DNA of 64,000 bases from Ascarosepion bandense (GCA_037127315.1 JBBBDQ010001457.1:1-64000), one strand, 5' to 3'; positions 21,216 through 32,607 are shown, numbered from the stretch's first letter. Notes: generated by a model not told the origin, from the letters alone. Made by a program: numbers and translations.

Positions 21216-21942
21216 TATTGTAAAATGTTTTTACATATATAAATATGTAAATTCCGATAAAATTTAGAGGTGGAATAGCCATTTTCAACATGTCAGTTTA
21301 AGACATGCATTGTCAACCCCGTTTAATGAAAGAATGAGGAAAAATTCTGCCAGAGGCAGGGACTAGTAAAGCAAGGGGTGGAGGAATGTTGGCTATTATA
21401 GAGTTAAGCTAGAGGAATCTTAGTAGTAATTTCTCTTATGATAGTGGGAGGCATGTGGCTTGACCATTGGGTTAGTCGTGGTAGCTTACTGCTTCGCCAG
21501 ATTTAAAAAAAAAATCTATTATGACTAAATGGAAGAATAAAATAATTATTGCAACTTAAAGTTATTCCTGTGACGACACAGGAATAACTTTATTTCTCTA
21601 GGTTTATTCAGAAGTACATTCTGATATTGAAATTTCAAAATCTTAATTTTTTTCTTTTAAAAATAAATTTACATTTGTCTCTTAAGCAATTAGGAGTGCT
21701 TGCTTTGCCTAGCAGCTTCTACTTTATCTGTGGATTTAGGTTATTTTCTTTCAATTCCCAGTGTTTTCGGGAAAGGGCTGTTTGATTCCTTAAATTAGGG
21801 TTAGTGAAGGGGTGTGTGTGTATAAAATCTTTGCTTCCAAATTACCGCCGAAATTTCTATATAAACGTTATATTTCTTTTTATTTTCCTTAGGGTAGATG
21901 GTAGCTTGATAGTTCACATTATAGAGGAAATTGTAGTAGAAA
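21216..21942. other. AT-rich spacer
   Basis: No gene recognised. A short inverted repeat (gttattcctgtgacgacaca with its partner ggaataac) lies at about 21562-21590. Confidence 0.35.
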
Positions 21943-22117
21943 ATGGAAAAAAAGTTTACTTGTGACACGTTTCGTCCGTTAGAACTTCATCGAACTGGGT
22001 TTGTTGACGTTGTTCTGACTAGACATGCGCATGATCTTGTAAATAAATTAAACAAAGTCGAACATATAATAAAATTTGCATACGAAATAGAAGAAAATAA
22101 TACTTTACCTTCCTTAC
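21943..22117 (+). pseudogene. Penelope-like RT fragment (left of SINE)
   Basis: The open frame has FVDVVLTRHAHDLVNKLN, HIIKFAYEIEENNTLPSL, matching the RT segment just after the catalytic box in Penelope-like elements (family pattern: EENN followed by LPFLD). The RT then stops at a SINE insertion and continues at 22661. Confidence 0.7.
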
Positions 22118-22660
22118 CAACTGGAATTCGACTAATCAGGGTGCCGAGTTCGAATTCCAGTTGTATTTCTTGCATTCACTTGCGCACAAATACCCTTGGG
22201 AAAGGTATTAATCCGTCTCTTCCCTCCAGTTATGAGTTAAATAATAGAACAGATTTGGTTTTATAGTCTTGGTCGGCAACCAATCTACCGCAGAAAGTAA
22301 TGACAAACTACTGTGGGATAATCTTCTGCCCAGTCAGTCATGTCTCTTTCGAGACATGATCGCCCAAAGCGTGTATCCCGTATGGCACTTAACTGACTGA
22401 CTGAATATAATAGTTGGAATCATGATTAAGGCTTCTACTAGTCATAAAGTGGGGGATAAGTTTTATATTGTTATGAAGTAATAAACTAATCTCCCATTAA
22501 TTACTGTGTAATAATATAATACAGCTCTTCTCCGTCTAGCTATGAGTCAAATAACAGCTATAGTTTAAAGAGCAGGATAGAAAATCTTTTGCCCAGTCAG
22601 TCATGTCTCTTTCCAGACATGATCGCCCAAAGTGTGTATTACGTATGGCACTTAACTGAC
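22118..22660 (+). mobile_element. Multi-body SINE (two bodies) inside the Penelope RT
   Basis: Body 1 (about 22141-22403) runs from gagttcgaattccagttg through the conserved tcttctgcccagtcagtcat and gtctctttcgagacatgatc to cacttaactgactgac. A linker and a second body (22430-22660) follow with the same ending. The tRNA head is mostly missing. Instead, 22118-22132 (caactggaattcgac) is an inverted copy of the start of the body. Candidate target duplication: accttcctt on the left and acctttctt on the right. Confidence 0.8.
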
Positions 22661-23465
22661 CTTTCTTCGATATCATATTACACCGAGATGACAGCAACAT
22701 AAAACTTGTTTGCCCAACGGAAATCAACTAACAAAAATGACCTAATAAACTTATATTCCCATCAAAACAGCAAAATATTATTAGCAATGATCATTAGATT
22801 CTGTTTAAGAGCACTCAGAATTTGGAACCCTAAGAATTTTGACGAAGAGGAGAAATATACTGAAAATAATTTAAAGACCCTTCAATACCACAACCATTTC
22901 AGATTCAATACCCCCAAAAACGCTCATAAAATATCCCAAAATAGAAACGCTGTTCTTCCTTACAAAGATAACGAATCAAAAAATATATTATTCTGCCCAC
23001 TAAATTTATCACAACTACAACCGAAAAATATTATCCAAACACAACATAAAATTTATCACACTACATTTAAAACAATAAAGATTTAATACAAACCAAAACG
23101 ACGAGCCACAACTTGACGGTGAAATTTACTTTATAAACTGCAAGGATTGCCAGAAAGAATATACCGGAGAAACCTCTAGATGTGTAAACAAAGACTATAG
23201 GAACACAAAAGAAAATTTTAAAAAATCATACAAAACGTTACGAAACTGGCCACAATTTTGTTCACCGTAACGAAACTGGCCACAATTTTGTTCACCGTAA
23301 CGAAACTGGCCACAATTTTGACATAAAAAAAGGTTGCTCTAATTAAAAGAGAAAATAATTCACTTAAACGAAAATATCTAGAAAGTGCATTAAATCCCTT
23401 GTTCACCCACAGTAAATTTGCGCCCTATTTCTTACAACCTTTCACCATTCTTAACAGATTTTCTT
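22661..23465 (+). pseudogene. Penelope-like element: end of RT and GIY-YIG domain
   Basis: After the SINE the frame resumes with STNKNDLINLYSHQNSK and FCLRALRIWNPKNFDEEE (22706-22860), the thumb region of Penelope-like RTs. From about 23120 a second frame reads YFINCKDCQKEYTGETSR, ETGHNF and KYLESA, the GIY-YIG nuclease domain (Y..C..C...Y.GET pattern, with an ETGH motif). Frameshifts separate the parts. The ETGH segment is triplicated at 23239-23320. Confidence 0.75.
23239..23320 (+). repeat. 30-bp in-frame triplication in the GIY-YIG domain
   Basis: The unit acgaaactggccacaatttt followed by gttcaccgta is present almost three times, each encoding about ten residues (RNETGHNFVH). Only one such segment is expected in the domain. 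Confidence 0.9.
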
Positions 23466-23754
23466 TTTTCCCAAACTGGGGTATTTTCCCAATGTGGGGT
23501 ATTTAAAAAATGAAGATCATTGAAAAACGAAGAAAAAAGAATATAGATGAATCTGGCTAGATTGAAAAAAAAAAGGATTTTTCAAGAATTATTTTAAAAA
23601 TTTTGAAATTACCAGCGTCTGACGTTCATGTGCATGTGTATTCAATATTAACGTCAACAAATTCAGCCCTATGAAGTCCTAACATATGAAACACGTCACA
23701 AGTAAACTGTTTATAATTTTTTCAATACTGTTCTTGATATATAAAATATATATC

Positions 23755-23755
<1 letters not shown>
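23466..23755. other. Spacer, nothing recognised
   Basis: AT-rich, with no open frame of note. Confidence 0.35.

Positions 23756-23812
<57 letters not shown>
23756..23812. repeat. (TA)n tract
   Basis: About 28 TA dinucleotides. Confidence 0.95.
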
Positions 23813-23815
<3 letters not shown>

Positions 23816-23927
23816 CTGTTGTTTAGCTAGATTTTTAGAAAGGGGTCGATCGGAAACTTTTCCACACCACTCTTATATACAATGACTACTATTAATTAAT
23901 TAAAATATTTAAGGAGACAACGTAAGA

Positions 23928-24090
23928 TTTTTTTTTTTTTTTTTTTTTTGCAAGGAAGATCATTGCTTGTCATAGATATCTTTGGAGCTTACATCTATGT
24001 TTTGTTTTGCGGTATAAGACTCAAAAGTGGTCAAGTCTAACTGAATAGAGTTGCTGACGTTGTTCTTCTTCTCGTTATTACTATGTTGTC
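23928..24090 (-). repeat. Short poly(A)-tailed repeat, copy 1
   Basis: A T-run is followed by gcaaggaagatcattgcttg, tatctttggagcttacatct and gttgttcttcttctcgttat. A second copy at 24541-24685 has the same order. On the minus strand both end in poly(A), so this looks like a small retroposed element. Confidence 0.65.
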
Positions 24091-24190
24091 TTTTTTCATC
24101 ATATTTCTATTCCTGCTATAGTCGCACTACCTGCCAAGTCTGCGGGAAGACCTAAGGCAGGTCGTGGTGTGTTATTAACATCTATTATCA
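24091..24190 (-). repeat. REL-type LINE 3' tail fragment
   Basis: It contains tttctattcctgctatagtc and the stretch ending aagacctaaggcaggtcgtg, the 3' untranslated segment shared by all copies of the LINE described at 25 kb. Confidence 0.65.
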
Positions 24191-24289
24191 TAAAACAGGC
24201 AAATTCCTTATAAAGATAGCATACGACCTCTTAAACAAATATGGTGGAAACGTGACTCTTACCGATGTTCTGTGGAAAAGATTGGTTAT

Positions 24290-24301
24290 TATTATTATAG
24301 A

Positions 24302-24338
<37 letters not shown>

Positions 24339-24480
24339 GATTTCTGCTATGGTCTCACTACCTACCAAGTCTTCAGGAAGACCTAAGGCAGGTCCTGATG
24401 TGTTGTTATGGCTCCATTTCATGTTTTCTCTATCTCCCCTAACATCCCTACTGTTACATAGACAAAGTTCTTTTTGGTGT
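24290..24480 (-). repeat. (ATT)n and REL-type LINE 3' tail
   Basis: An (ATT)n tract (24298-24337) is followed by the family 3' segment (tttctgctatggtctcacta, aagacctaaggcaggtcctg) and the start of the coding end (cataggacaaagttc type). Confidence 0.65.
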
Positions 24481-24540
24481 GTGGGCTTAAATGTTTTAAT
24501 TAATTAATAGTAGTCATTATTATATGCTTACATTATCGCT

Positions 24541-24685
24541 TCTTTTTTTTGCGAGGAAGATCATTGTTTGTAAAGATATCTTTGGAGCTTATATCTATGT
24601 TTTGCTTCGCAGGATAAGACTCAAAAGTAGTCAAGTCTAACTGAATAGTGTTGCTGACGTTGTTCTTCTTCTCGTTATCATTATG
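24541..24685 (-). repeat. Short poly(A)-tailed repeat, copy 2
   Basis: Same order of motifs as 23928-24090 (gcgaggaagatcattgtttg, tatctttggagcttatatct). Confidence 0.65.
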
Positions 24686-24689
24686 TTGT

Positions 24690-24895
24690 TATTAGATGGT
24701 CTATTGTTTCTTGGTGTTTATCACAGAACCTGCATTTTGGATCCACATGATTATGTATAATATTTGCCTGAAAGTTCTTAGTGAAAAGGCTTTGGTCTTG
24801 CGCTGCAAGAATAAAGTCTCCAGTCTCAGACTTTAATCCAGATGCACGTAACCATCGATGAGTATTAACTTTGTCAACATTGGATTTATTAGGAC
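24690..24895 (-). pseudogene. REL-type LINE, internal fragment
   Basis: Minus-strand codons match the zinc-knuckle and upstream region of the copy at 25076-25860 (HRWLRASGLKSETG-like, then QANIIHNHVDPKCRFC). The segment is truncated on both sides and is followed by an (ATT)n tract (24914-24948) with the family 3' tail (24950-25075). Confidence 0.7.
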
Positions 24896-24910
24896 GTTAT
24901 TCATCTTCTC

Positions 24911-24948
<38 letters not shown>

Positions 24949-25075
24949 GATGTCATTTTTCATCATATTTTGATTTCTGCTATGGTCGCACTACCAACCA
25001 AGTCTGCAGGAAGACCTAAGGCAGGTTGTGGCGTGTTGTTATGGCTTTTTTCTATCTTCCCTATCATCACTAGCG

Positions 25076-25860
25076 TTACATAGACAAAGTTCTCCTTAGT
25101 GTGTGGGCTGTACTTAATGAGACAATTTTTTGTATATCTCTTAAGCTGGGGTTTCCTGAGATTCTTTCAATGTGTTGTTTTGTTCCTTTTTTTATCATTT
25201 CTAGTGCACCTACTATCACTAGCAAAACTCTTGTTTTCAATTTCCACATTTTTTCTATTTCAATTTCCAGGTTTTTATATTTTGACAGTTTTTCAAATTC
25301 CTTGGTTGCTATGTTACAATCCGCTGGGCAAGCCATATCAATTAATAGACAAGTTTTCTCTTTCTGGTTTTTCACAATAATGTCTGACCTGTTTGCTTCA
25401 ATTTTTCTGTCTGTGTAGATGGTATAATCCCATAGAATGGTGACATCTATTTCTGTAACCGGTGCTGGGTGATGTTCATACCAGTGTTTGTTTACAGATT
25501 TTCCATAGTGTTTGCACATTGTCCAATGTAAATATTGTCCCACTCTATCGTGGCGATTTTTATATTCATTTGAGGCAAGTACAGAACAACCTGAGATTAG
25601 ATGGTCTATTGTTTCTTGGTGTTTATCACAAAACCTGCATTTTGGATCCATATTATTATGCATAATATTTGCCTGAAAGTTCCTAGTGAAAAAACTTTGA
25701 TCTTTCACTGCAAGAATAAAGCCTTCAGTCTCAGACTTTAATCCAGATGCACGTAACCATCGATGAGTATTAACTTTATCAACATTGGATTTATTGGCAC
25801 GTTCTGGGTATTGACTATGCAGAGGTTTGTCTTGCCAGCGTTGTTTTATAGCGGGTGTAT
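25076..25860 (-). pseudogene. LINE with restriction-like endonuclease, C-terminal end
   Basis: The open frame 25708-25076 extends upstream in the same frame to about 25860 (AIKQRWQDKPLHSQYPERAN, HRWLRASGLKSETEGFIL). It shows a CCHC-type zinc motif (CRFCDKHQETIDHLISGC), then the endonuclease-like region ANRSDIIVKNQKEKTCLLID with the PD..K-type carboxylates, and FEKLSKYKNLEIEIEKMW. This order (RT, zinc knuckle, restriction-like endonuclease at the C terminus) is that of the older LINE lineages (R2/R4/NeSL type). The usual RPDI reads RSDI. It is 5'-truncated but otherwise intact over about 260 codons, so it is relatively young. Confidence 0.8.
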
Positions 25861-25869
25861 CTTATCTTC

Positions 25870-26865
25870 TTATTTATTCTTTTTCTTTTTCAAGTTGTAG
25901 TAGGATTTCGTTTGTAGTGAAGGGTAATTGTATACCGTTGCAGGTTAACGGAATTTGGCCTTGTGGGAAGATAGCCCACTATAATTCATAAAATGATTAT
26001 AAAATCAAGAAAGCCAATTTTGACTATAAAACAACATTTATATATATATACATTTCAATTAATGCTTTACAATTAAAGTACTACTTGAAATAAAAGTCCA
26101 ACGGGGGTTAGAGAGTTCATGGCAAATATAATGCTGAAAAGATAAAAGGGCTTAGGAGTGTAGAAGCGTCTTGAAGGTAAGGAATGTTCGTTTAGAAGTT
26201 GCCGCTTCTCGGGTCAGTAAGTACTTTTGAGGAATGTCATTGAAAAGGTCGATAAGTACTTTTGAGGAATGTCTTTGAAAAGGTCGATAAGTACTTTTGA
26301 GAACAGGGAGAAAGAATGAGGTCAGCATAGTAGTCGCTCGACTTAAGTCAAGGGAGAAACTGATAACTCTAGCCTAAGATTCTCTCTGTCTGACGAAGCT
26401 TTTATGTCTCCGCTTTTTATATCTGCTTTTTGGATCAAAAGCTAGTCGTTTCGAATTTCATCCTTGTATTTGATTCTGGGTTTCCCATTGGCTGGTAAAT
26501 AAAATTCGCGAAGGCTCGCGAAATGGTAATTTGATATTTGATTAATTTTGATTTTTTAACCGGAACATCAGCGCGAATTCACTTGCGCGGAAATGATTTT
26601 TATTATTAGCTTTCTGGTCGGCATAGAGCCAACATCCGGTTTGCTTGCTTTTGCTCGGTCGGTATCACCATAGTTTCATCTGTTCAAGAGCTTTATCTTT
26701 GGCTTTGATTTTCATATTTTTTGCCGCAGTAGTTGGTTCTTGGCTTCTGTTTTGTTTTTCTACAGAATCTACTAACTGTAAATCATGCTTGTATTTCCTG
26801 CCTTCTTTTATTATTATTATGTCATTTTTCCTGCCTTTCTTTTATTATTATTGTCATTTCTCATC
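25870..26865. other. Spacer with 35-bp repeats
   Basis: Between 26213 and 26301 a 35-bp unit (gtcgataagtacttttgagg plus aatgtctttgaaaag) is present about 2.5 times. The rest is unassigned. Confidence 0.5.
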
Positions 26866-26866
26866 A

Positions 26867-26912
<46 letters not shown>

Positions 26913-27465
26913 GTCATTTTTCATCATATTTCGATTTCTACTATGGTCGCACTACCTACAAAGTCTGCAGGAAGAGCTAAGGCAGGTCGTGGCGTGTTAT
27001 TATGGCTCCATTTCATGTTTTTTATATCTCCCCTATCATCCCTAGCGTTACATAGACAAAGTTCTCCTTAGTATGTGGGCTGTACTTAACAAGACACGTT
27101 TTTGTATTTCTCTTAAACTGGGGTTTCCAGAGATTCTTTCAATGTGTTGCTTTGTTCCATTTTTTATCATTCCAAGTGCACATACTATCACTGGCACGAC
27201 TCTTGTTTTCAATTTCCACATTTTTTCTATTTCAATTTCCAGGTCTTTATATTTTGACAGTTTTTTCGAATTCCTTGGTTGCTATGTTACAATCCGCTGG
27301 ACAAGCCATATCAATTAATAAGCAAGTTTTTTTCTTTCTGGTTTTAACAATACTGTCCGGCCTATTTGAAATTTATTTTTCTGTCTGTGTAGAATGGTGT
27401 AATCCTATAGAATGGTGACATCATCTATTTCTGTAACGGGTGCTGGGAGATAATTTCATACGAAA
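26866..27465 (-). pseudogene. REL-type LINE 3' end with (ATT)n tail
   Basis: An (ATT)n tract (26866-26911) is followed by the 3' tail (tttctactatggtcgcacta, gctaaggcaggtcg) and, on the minus strand from about 27450, codons matching the endonuclease region of the 25-kb copy with frameshifts. It is shorter and more decayed than that copy. Confidence 0.75.
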
Positions 27466-27590
27466 TAAAAAAAATAATTTCCTAAAAATGAAAGGAAATA
27501 ATTTTATACGAAATGAAAGGAAATATTTTCATATGAAATGAAAGGAAATATTTTCATATGAAATTAAAGGAAATAATTTCATATTCCTTA
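27450..27590. repeat. 25-bp tandem repeat with palindromic units
   Basis: About five copies of gaaatgaaaggaaatatttt followed by catat. Each junction forms the small palindrome atttcatatgaaat. Confidence 0.8.
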
Positions 27591-27735
27591 AATTCGGCTA
27601 AGTTTTTATATTTTTTTTATCGCACATTTACGTTTCAACTTTCGATAAATACAAAATCAATGTTAACAGGTGTTTTTTTTTTTTTTTGCTTTCACGTAAT
27701 AATCAAACTGGAGTTATTCTTTTTACACCCACTCA

Positions 27736-27737
<2 letters not shown>

Positions 27738-27827
<90 letters not shown>

Positions 27828-27868
27828 TCTGTCAGACACACACACGCACATACACACATGCACACACA
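27738..27868. repeat. (CT)n/(CA)n microsatellite
   Basis: Two (CT)n runs separated by cacacacaca, then a CA-rich end. Confidence 0.95.
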
Positions 27869-27869
27869 G

Positions 27870-28730
27870 AAATTAACATAGAATGTTTTTCTGTTTCTCT
27901 TGGGATTTATTTGTCAGTGGACTTTTGTTTTTGCGAAGAAACACGCCTTTCAGTATAATTGTTCCAGATATTAAAATTGATAAGAATATTTTCTTTTTTT
28001 AAAAATAATAGCATAGAAAGCATATTTTTCATCGTAATGATCAATTTTACTTTTTAGAAAAATAATGAAGGAAAATACATAAATAAGGTAAAATGAAAAC
28101 TTCTAACAAAAAGTATAAAATTCAAAAATCCCATTGAGGCGACCACAAATAATGCTAGTACTCCAAACAATGGTGGTAATAACAGCAATGATAAAGATAA
28201 CCTTATTAATACCCGAAAAGAAAGGCAACATACACCTTATACATGAACTAAATGATCTCTGCCAATCTGTAGTATCAACAAGCACAAGTTTCAAAGGGGA
28301 ACAAATCTAGATCCAGCTGTGAACCATAGAAGCAAAAGACAATAATGAAGACCAAACTAGGCTTTACGAACTACTGATATATCTGTAGGTATGTTCAAAA
28401 TTGTAACTAAGTCTTCTGCTTGCGGCTTAGATAATAAGCAAATCATTTGAAGTCAAGCTTGTTAAAAATTTTACTAAAATAATCATTTATATACGCAATT
28501 GTATTTATTATTTTTATGTAATATATTTCCGGCCTTTAAAACGTACTAAACCATTCACCCCCAAAAAATACGCTGAATCAAATGCGTCGGTATTATAAAT
28601 AGGAAGCCAAATAACTAAAACTATATTTTTAGGCAGCTCGAGATTAGTAACATTAAACTGAACCCCCTTCGCATTATAAAACATGCGATTTTATTTTATT
28701 TATTTATATAATGACAAATTATATAATACC
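27870..28730. other. AT-rich spacer
   Basis: No gene or repeat recognised. Confidence 0.35.
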
Positions 28731-28732
28731 TA

Positions 28733-29121
28733 CACTACCGGCCATAATTATTAGACTACCCTAGTGTTTTAAAAACATGATGTATTTCATACTATTTTTA
28801 AGTATTTATTGCCAAGTGAAAAACTGTAAATGAAAATAGAATGGTTCTTTTGTTAATATTGCACAATAAAAAGTGCATCAAATGAATTTATAAATATTTA
28901 ATAATTACCTATATTGCAGTTTCATTAATGAAAGAATGAAGAAAATTTAGGGTGATTAGGACGAGTTCATCTTTGCTTCTTTGCCTTGTAAAACTTTGTA
29001 AAGTAATAATAACAAAAGAACCATTCTATTTTCATTTGGCAATAAATACTAAAAATAGTATGAAAAACATCATTTCTTTTAAAAAAAACCTCAGGTTGCC
29101 TAATAATTATGGCCGGTAGTG
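28733..29121. mobile_element. Tc1/mariner-type MITE, 389 bp
   Basis: Terminal inverted repeats cactaccggccataattatt and its complement taattatggccggtagtg, each flanked by TA (28731-28732 and 29122-29123). Internal sequences such as aaagaaccattctattttca are also mirrored, so much of the element can fold. It has no transposase. Confidence 0.9.
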
Positions 29122-29384
29122 TATGTTTCTACAACAGAATTCGTATTATCAAGAATGTTGGTAAGATACTCAGCATCTATGCACAACGTAACAAGTAAGT
29201 TTTTATCATATTATTTATCGATATTTTTGAAACAATACTGATAATAATCTTTGGATGGGGTCAGGTTTTCTGATATAAACCACTTACTTTTGTTTTTATT
29301 AATACATCTGAAGGATAGAGGCTGCAGAATAATATACACACTATCGAAAATTAATAGCAACTTCCAGTTTTATCGATATGTAAG

Positions 29385-30095
29385 AGAGTGACAAGAAAGG
29401 ACTACAAATAAACTGCAAGAAGACCGAATACATGGTCATCAGAAAAAGAGTAGCTCCAAATGCCAAATACTGGTGGGGAATAATACAATTAAACAGGTAC
29501 AAAAATCTAAATATCTGGGAAGTGTTCTGACGGATGACGGAAAAGGTGACACAGAGATCCGAAGACGAATTAGCATGGGAAATGAAGCATTCCAAAAGTT
29601 GAGTAAAATATTAAGAAACAGGAAAATTTTGCTAAAAACAAAGAAGAGAGTACTGGATTGCTATGTGATGTCAGTTCTTCAATATGGCAGTGAATGCTGA
29701 ACAATATCATCAAAGATGAAGGAAAACTTGAAGCAACTGAAATGTGGTTCTACAGAAGGATGCTGCGGATATCATGGATCGAGCATGTGAGCAATGATGA
29801 GGTTTTGGAAAGGATGGAAATTAATATTAAGCATCAGGAAGAGGCACCTAAAATTCCTGGAACATGCAATGAGGAAGGAGGGCTTGGAGAATCTGGTACT
29901 AACAGGCCAGATAGAGGGGAAAAGAGACAGGGGAAAGCAGCGGATAACTTATTTGAAGGACCTGATCAGGTGGATGACGGAACGAGGGTTGCGTGAAGTA
30001 ATAGGAGAAAGCGTGCTAAGAGCCACCAGCGACAGGGAGATGTGGAAAGCCATGATCGCCTACGTCTTGAAAAAAAAGGGCACATAGAAGAAGAA
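29385..30095 (+). pseudogene. RTE-like LINE, C-terminal fragment
   Basis: It begins within the segment after the RT palm (KKTECMVIS-like), continues through VQKSKYLGSVLTDDGKGD and RVLDCYVMSVLQYGSEC, where the next codon (usually W) is TGA at 29698, and in other frames MWFYRRMLRISWIEHVS and RWMTERGLREVIGESVL. It ends at gggcacatagaagaag, the family 3' end. It is 5'-truncated with at least three frame changes. Confidence 0.85.
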
Positions 30096-30180
30096 AATAC
30101 AAACTTATAATAATGAAAGTTGATTCATTCTGCGAAAACATAAAAAGGTGCATGATAATCAGCAAGTCTACTTGAATCTA

Positions 30181-31160
30181 CAGTGGAACCTGTCGTATGC
30201 GACCACTCCTACTGCCATCAAAAACTGGCTTCATACGGTGGGTGGTCGTTTACTAAATGCTCATAGTCATGACTTATTTACACCAAGAACGTATATTCCA
30301 CTCACCAGAATTTACATATTAGAATTTTCCCATGTAATCTGGTAATAAATAAGTAAGAACATAAGAAAATGGCTTAAATTTAAAGAAATTTATTCAGCAT
30401 AATTTATTTTAAAATTTTAAAAAACGTATTTGCAACGGTCAACAAGAGATCAAAATATTTATTTACAAAAGATATTTATCAAGTGGACTTAAAAAAAAGT
30501 ATACGGTTTCATTTTTTTTTTTTCCTTAGAAATGAGTGATAGCAAAAGAGAATCTGTGATAATACATGGGGAAAAAAAAAACATACAAAAAACTGACAGC
30601 GATCGTGGGTGGAGGTAGAGAAATAGAGAGATAGAGATAAATATACCCAGGTAGAACTAGAGTAGATAGACACACAAAAAATAAAGGAACAAAGAGACCG
30701 ACATTTGAGAAAGAGACATAATTGTGATTTTCCTAATTCCTTCCAAGTCAGCACAGAGACTGCGATAAATCCCTTGAACACGTCAAATGTAATACATGTT
30801 GTACAAAACAGCCGATGTTTGACCGTCAGGTGAACTCAGGCAATGTACATTTCAACAAGAAATAACAGGTTGATACAAAACTACAATAATAAAACAATGA
30901 GGAAGGGTTCCTGGCTTAGATCAAATCAAAATGAAATAGATTACTCATTTAGTTTCTCCTAATTTAGAAGTTTGCAGTGTACGACCAAAATAGATTTTTT
31001 TAAAGCGGTCGCTTGATCAGTGATTTTCACTCGCTGATGTTAGTTGCTGCTCGCGTTCTAGAGGTGGTCGCTCAATAAAGGTCAATTAACATTAGCAACT
31101 CGTCCGTGCATAGAAAAACGGTCGTTAACAGTAGGTGGTCGCTGACGGCAGGTTCCACTA
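30181..31160. mobile_element. Pogo/Tigger-like non-autonomous DNA transposon
   Basis: The left end cagtggaacctgtcgtatgc follows TA. The right end is ggcaggttccact, its complement. The CAGTGGAACC terminus is typical of pogo/Tigger-type elements. Inside the ends, gaccactcctactg and ggtggtcgct-type motifs are repeated and inverted. The interior (about 980 bp) shows no transposase; a minus-strand open frame (30781-30509) looks spurious. Confidence 0.75.
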
Positions 31161-31576
31161 AACTAATAAATCTCAAAGAAAATGGTTTCAAAACATCTTT
31201 ATATCACAAACCAACCTTTTTTTAGACAATGCCTCAACTTCAACATAACTGACGACCCAGGTATATATGAACAAAAATGATCAGTACCAACCGTACCCTT
31301 CCGAATAACAACGATTCGACAAACATGACATCCGCATCTACAGGTGAAAACAGAAAGGACAAGGACGATGACAAGAAAATTGCCACAGTCTGTCTACCTT
31401 ATATCAAAGATCTATCGGAAAAGATTCAGAAGATCTGTTATCCATACATCAGAACAATATTCAGATCTACTCTACGGAAAAATCTCTGCCGAGTATAGCC
31501 TAAAACGGGGGTGAACATGATCAAGAATTACGTGTACTTGATTCCATGCAGTTAGTAGACCTAGCATAGATATCTA
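31160..31576. other. Spacer, nothing recognised
   Basis: A 73-codon open frame (31277-31498) has no recognisable family. Confidence 0.35.
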
Positions 31577-31602
31577 TCTAAACTTATTTATAAATGGAAC
31601 TT

Positions 31603-31655
<53 letters not shown>

Positions 31656-32084
31656 TCTTGAAAATTTACATAGTTGTATTATAAGCGTCTGTGAGTGTTC
31701 TTAGCTAGGTTTTGTGTCGAGGTACCCCCGATAAATATCGAAAATCGATAATCGAAAAAATCGTGTTGTAGAAGGAGTGGCCCGATTTTAATCAAATTTG
31801 ATACACTTATAGACAAAGACATAAGAAACGATATTCAGAAGTTTCAAGGTTGCAGTTCTTACAATGGTGCAGAAAATCGATAATATATATATATATATAT
31901 AAGGCAAGATGTTTGTGTGTGTGTCTGTTTATCTGTCTGTATGCCCTTTATACAAATCCATAATTTTTATCCGATTCTCACCAACCTTCACACAAATATC
32001 CTTTAGGCTGAGTCTGAGCTCCAGGACCATGCATTAGTTTTAAAGCTTTCATTGCACCCGGGCAACGCCGGGCTATACTGCTAG
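31577..32084 (+). mobile_element. Helitron-like element with intact ends
   Basis: It starts TCTAAACTTATTTATAAATG after host A (31576) and ends CTAG (32081-32084) before host T. Ten bp upstream of CTAG is the hairpin cccgggcaacgccggg. These are the diagnostic Helitron features. At 508 bp it has no Rep/helicase gene. A (CT)n/(GT)n run at 31605-31655 and (TA)n at 31881-31900 lie inside. Copies: 16763-17273 (minus) and 63916 onward. Confidence 0.85.
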
Positions 32085-32600
32085 TGAACAATAGATACAA
32101 TATAGAATCCTCTAAAAAAGAAAAAGGAAAAAGATGACAAATGACAGCAAGTCTGTAGCGGATGAGAAATTAATTAAAATCAAACTTCTTCACTTTTACA
32201 AAAATTTCACATTGACCTGTGAAATCTTGGTTTTCCCAAATAGAAAAAGGATTGACCATCTGCTTAACGAAAGATCGAAACCAGATTTCGCAAGTAGGTG
32301 TTAAAATGATTTTTTGACCAATGGGAGCGATTTGTAAGACTTGAAAGGACTTAGCGATCTAGTGCGAAATTCAAAAAGATTATATAAATGACCTCGGCGT
32401 CAGTCAAGAGTCAGGGAGATGGAAGCAGCGAATGAGAGACACACATCTAAAATGTAACTTCAAACATCAAGCGACCTGGACATTGTCCCATTTCTCTTTA
32501 TCTTTATCTCCTTCAACAATTACTACTACGAACATTTTGTATGAACTCTTGATACCTTAACTTTCTCAATGCACATTAACTCTTACAACTTATGTTAGTC
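32085..32600. promoter_or_regulatory. Possible promoter / solo-LTR region
   Basis: tatataaatg (32381) lies about 25 bp before cagtcaagagtcagg, and AATAAA follows at 32609. A TATA box and a poly(A) signal in this order could be a solo LTR, but I could not define its TG/CA ends. Confidence 0.25.
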
Positions 32601-32607
32601 TTTCCCT

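Noticed and set aside
25099..25418. Plus-strand hydrophobic ORFs at 25099-25418 and 27073-27418
   Set aside because: They are antisense to the restriction-endonuclease LINE coding strand.
30509..30781. Membrane-like 90-codon minus-strand ORF
   Set aside because: Lies inside a non-autonomous pogo-like element, is low complexity and starts in a lysine run; no family signal.
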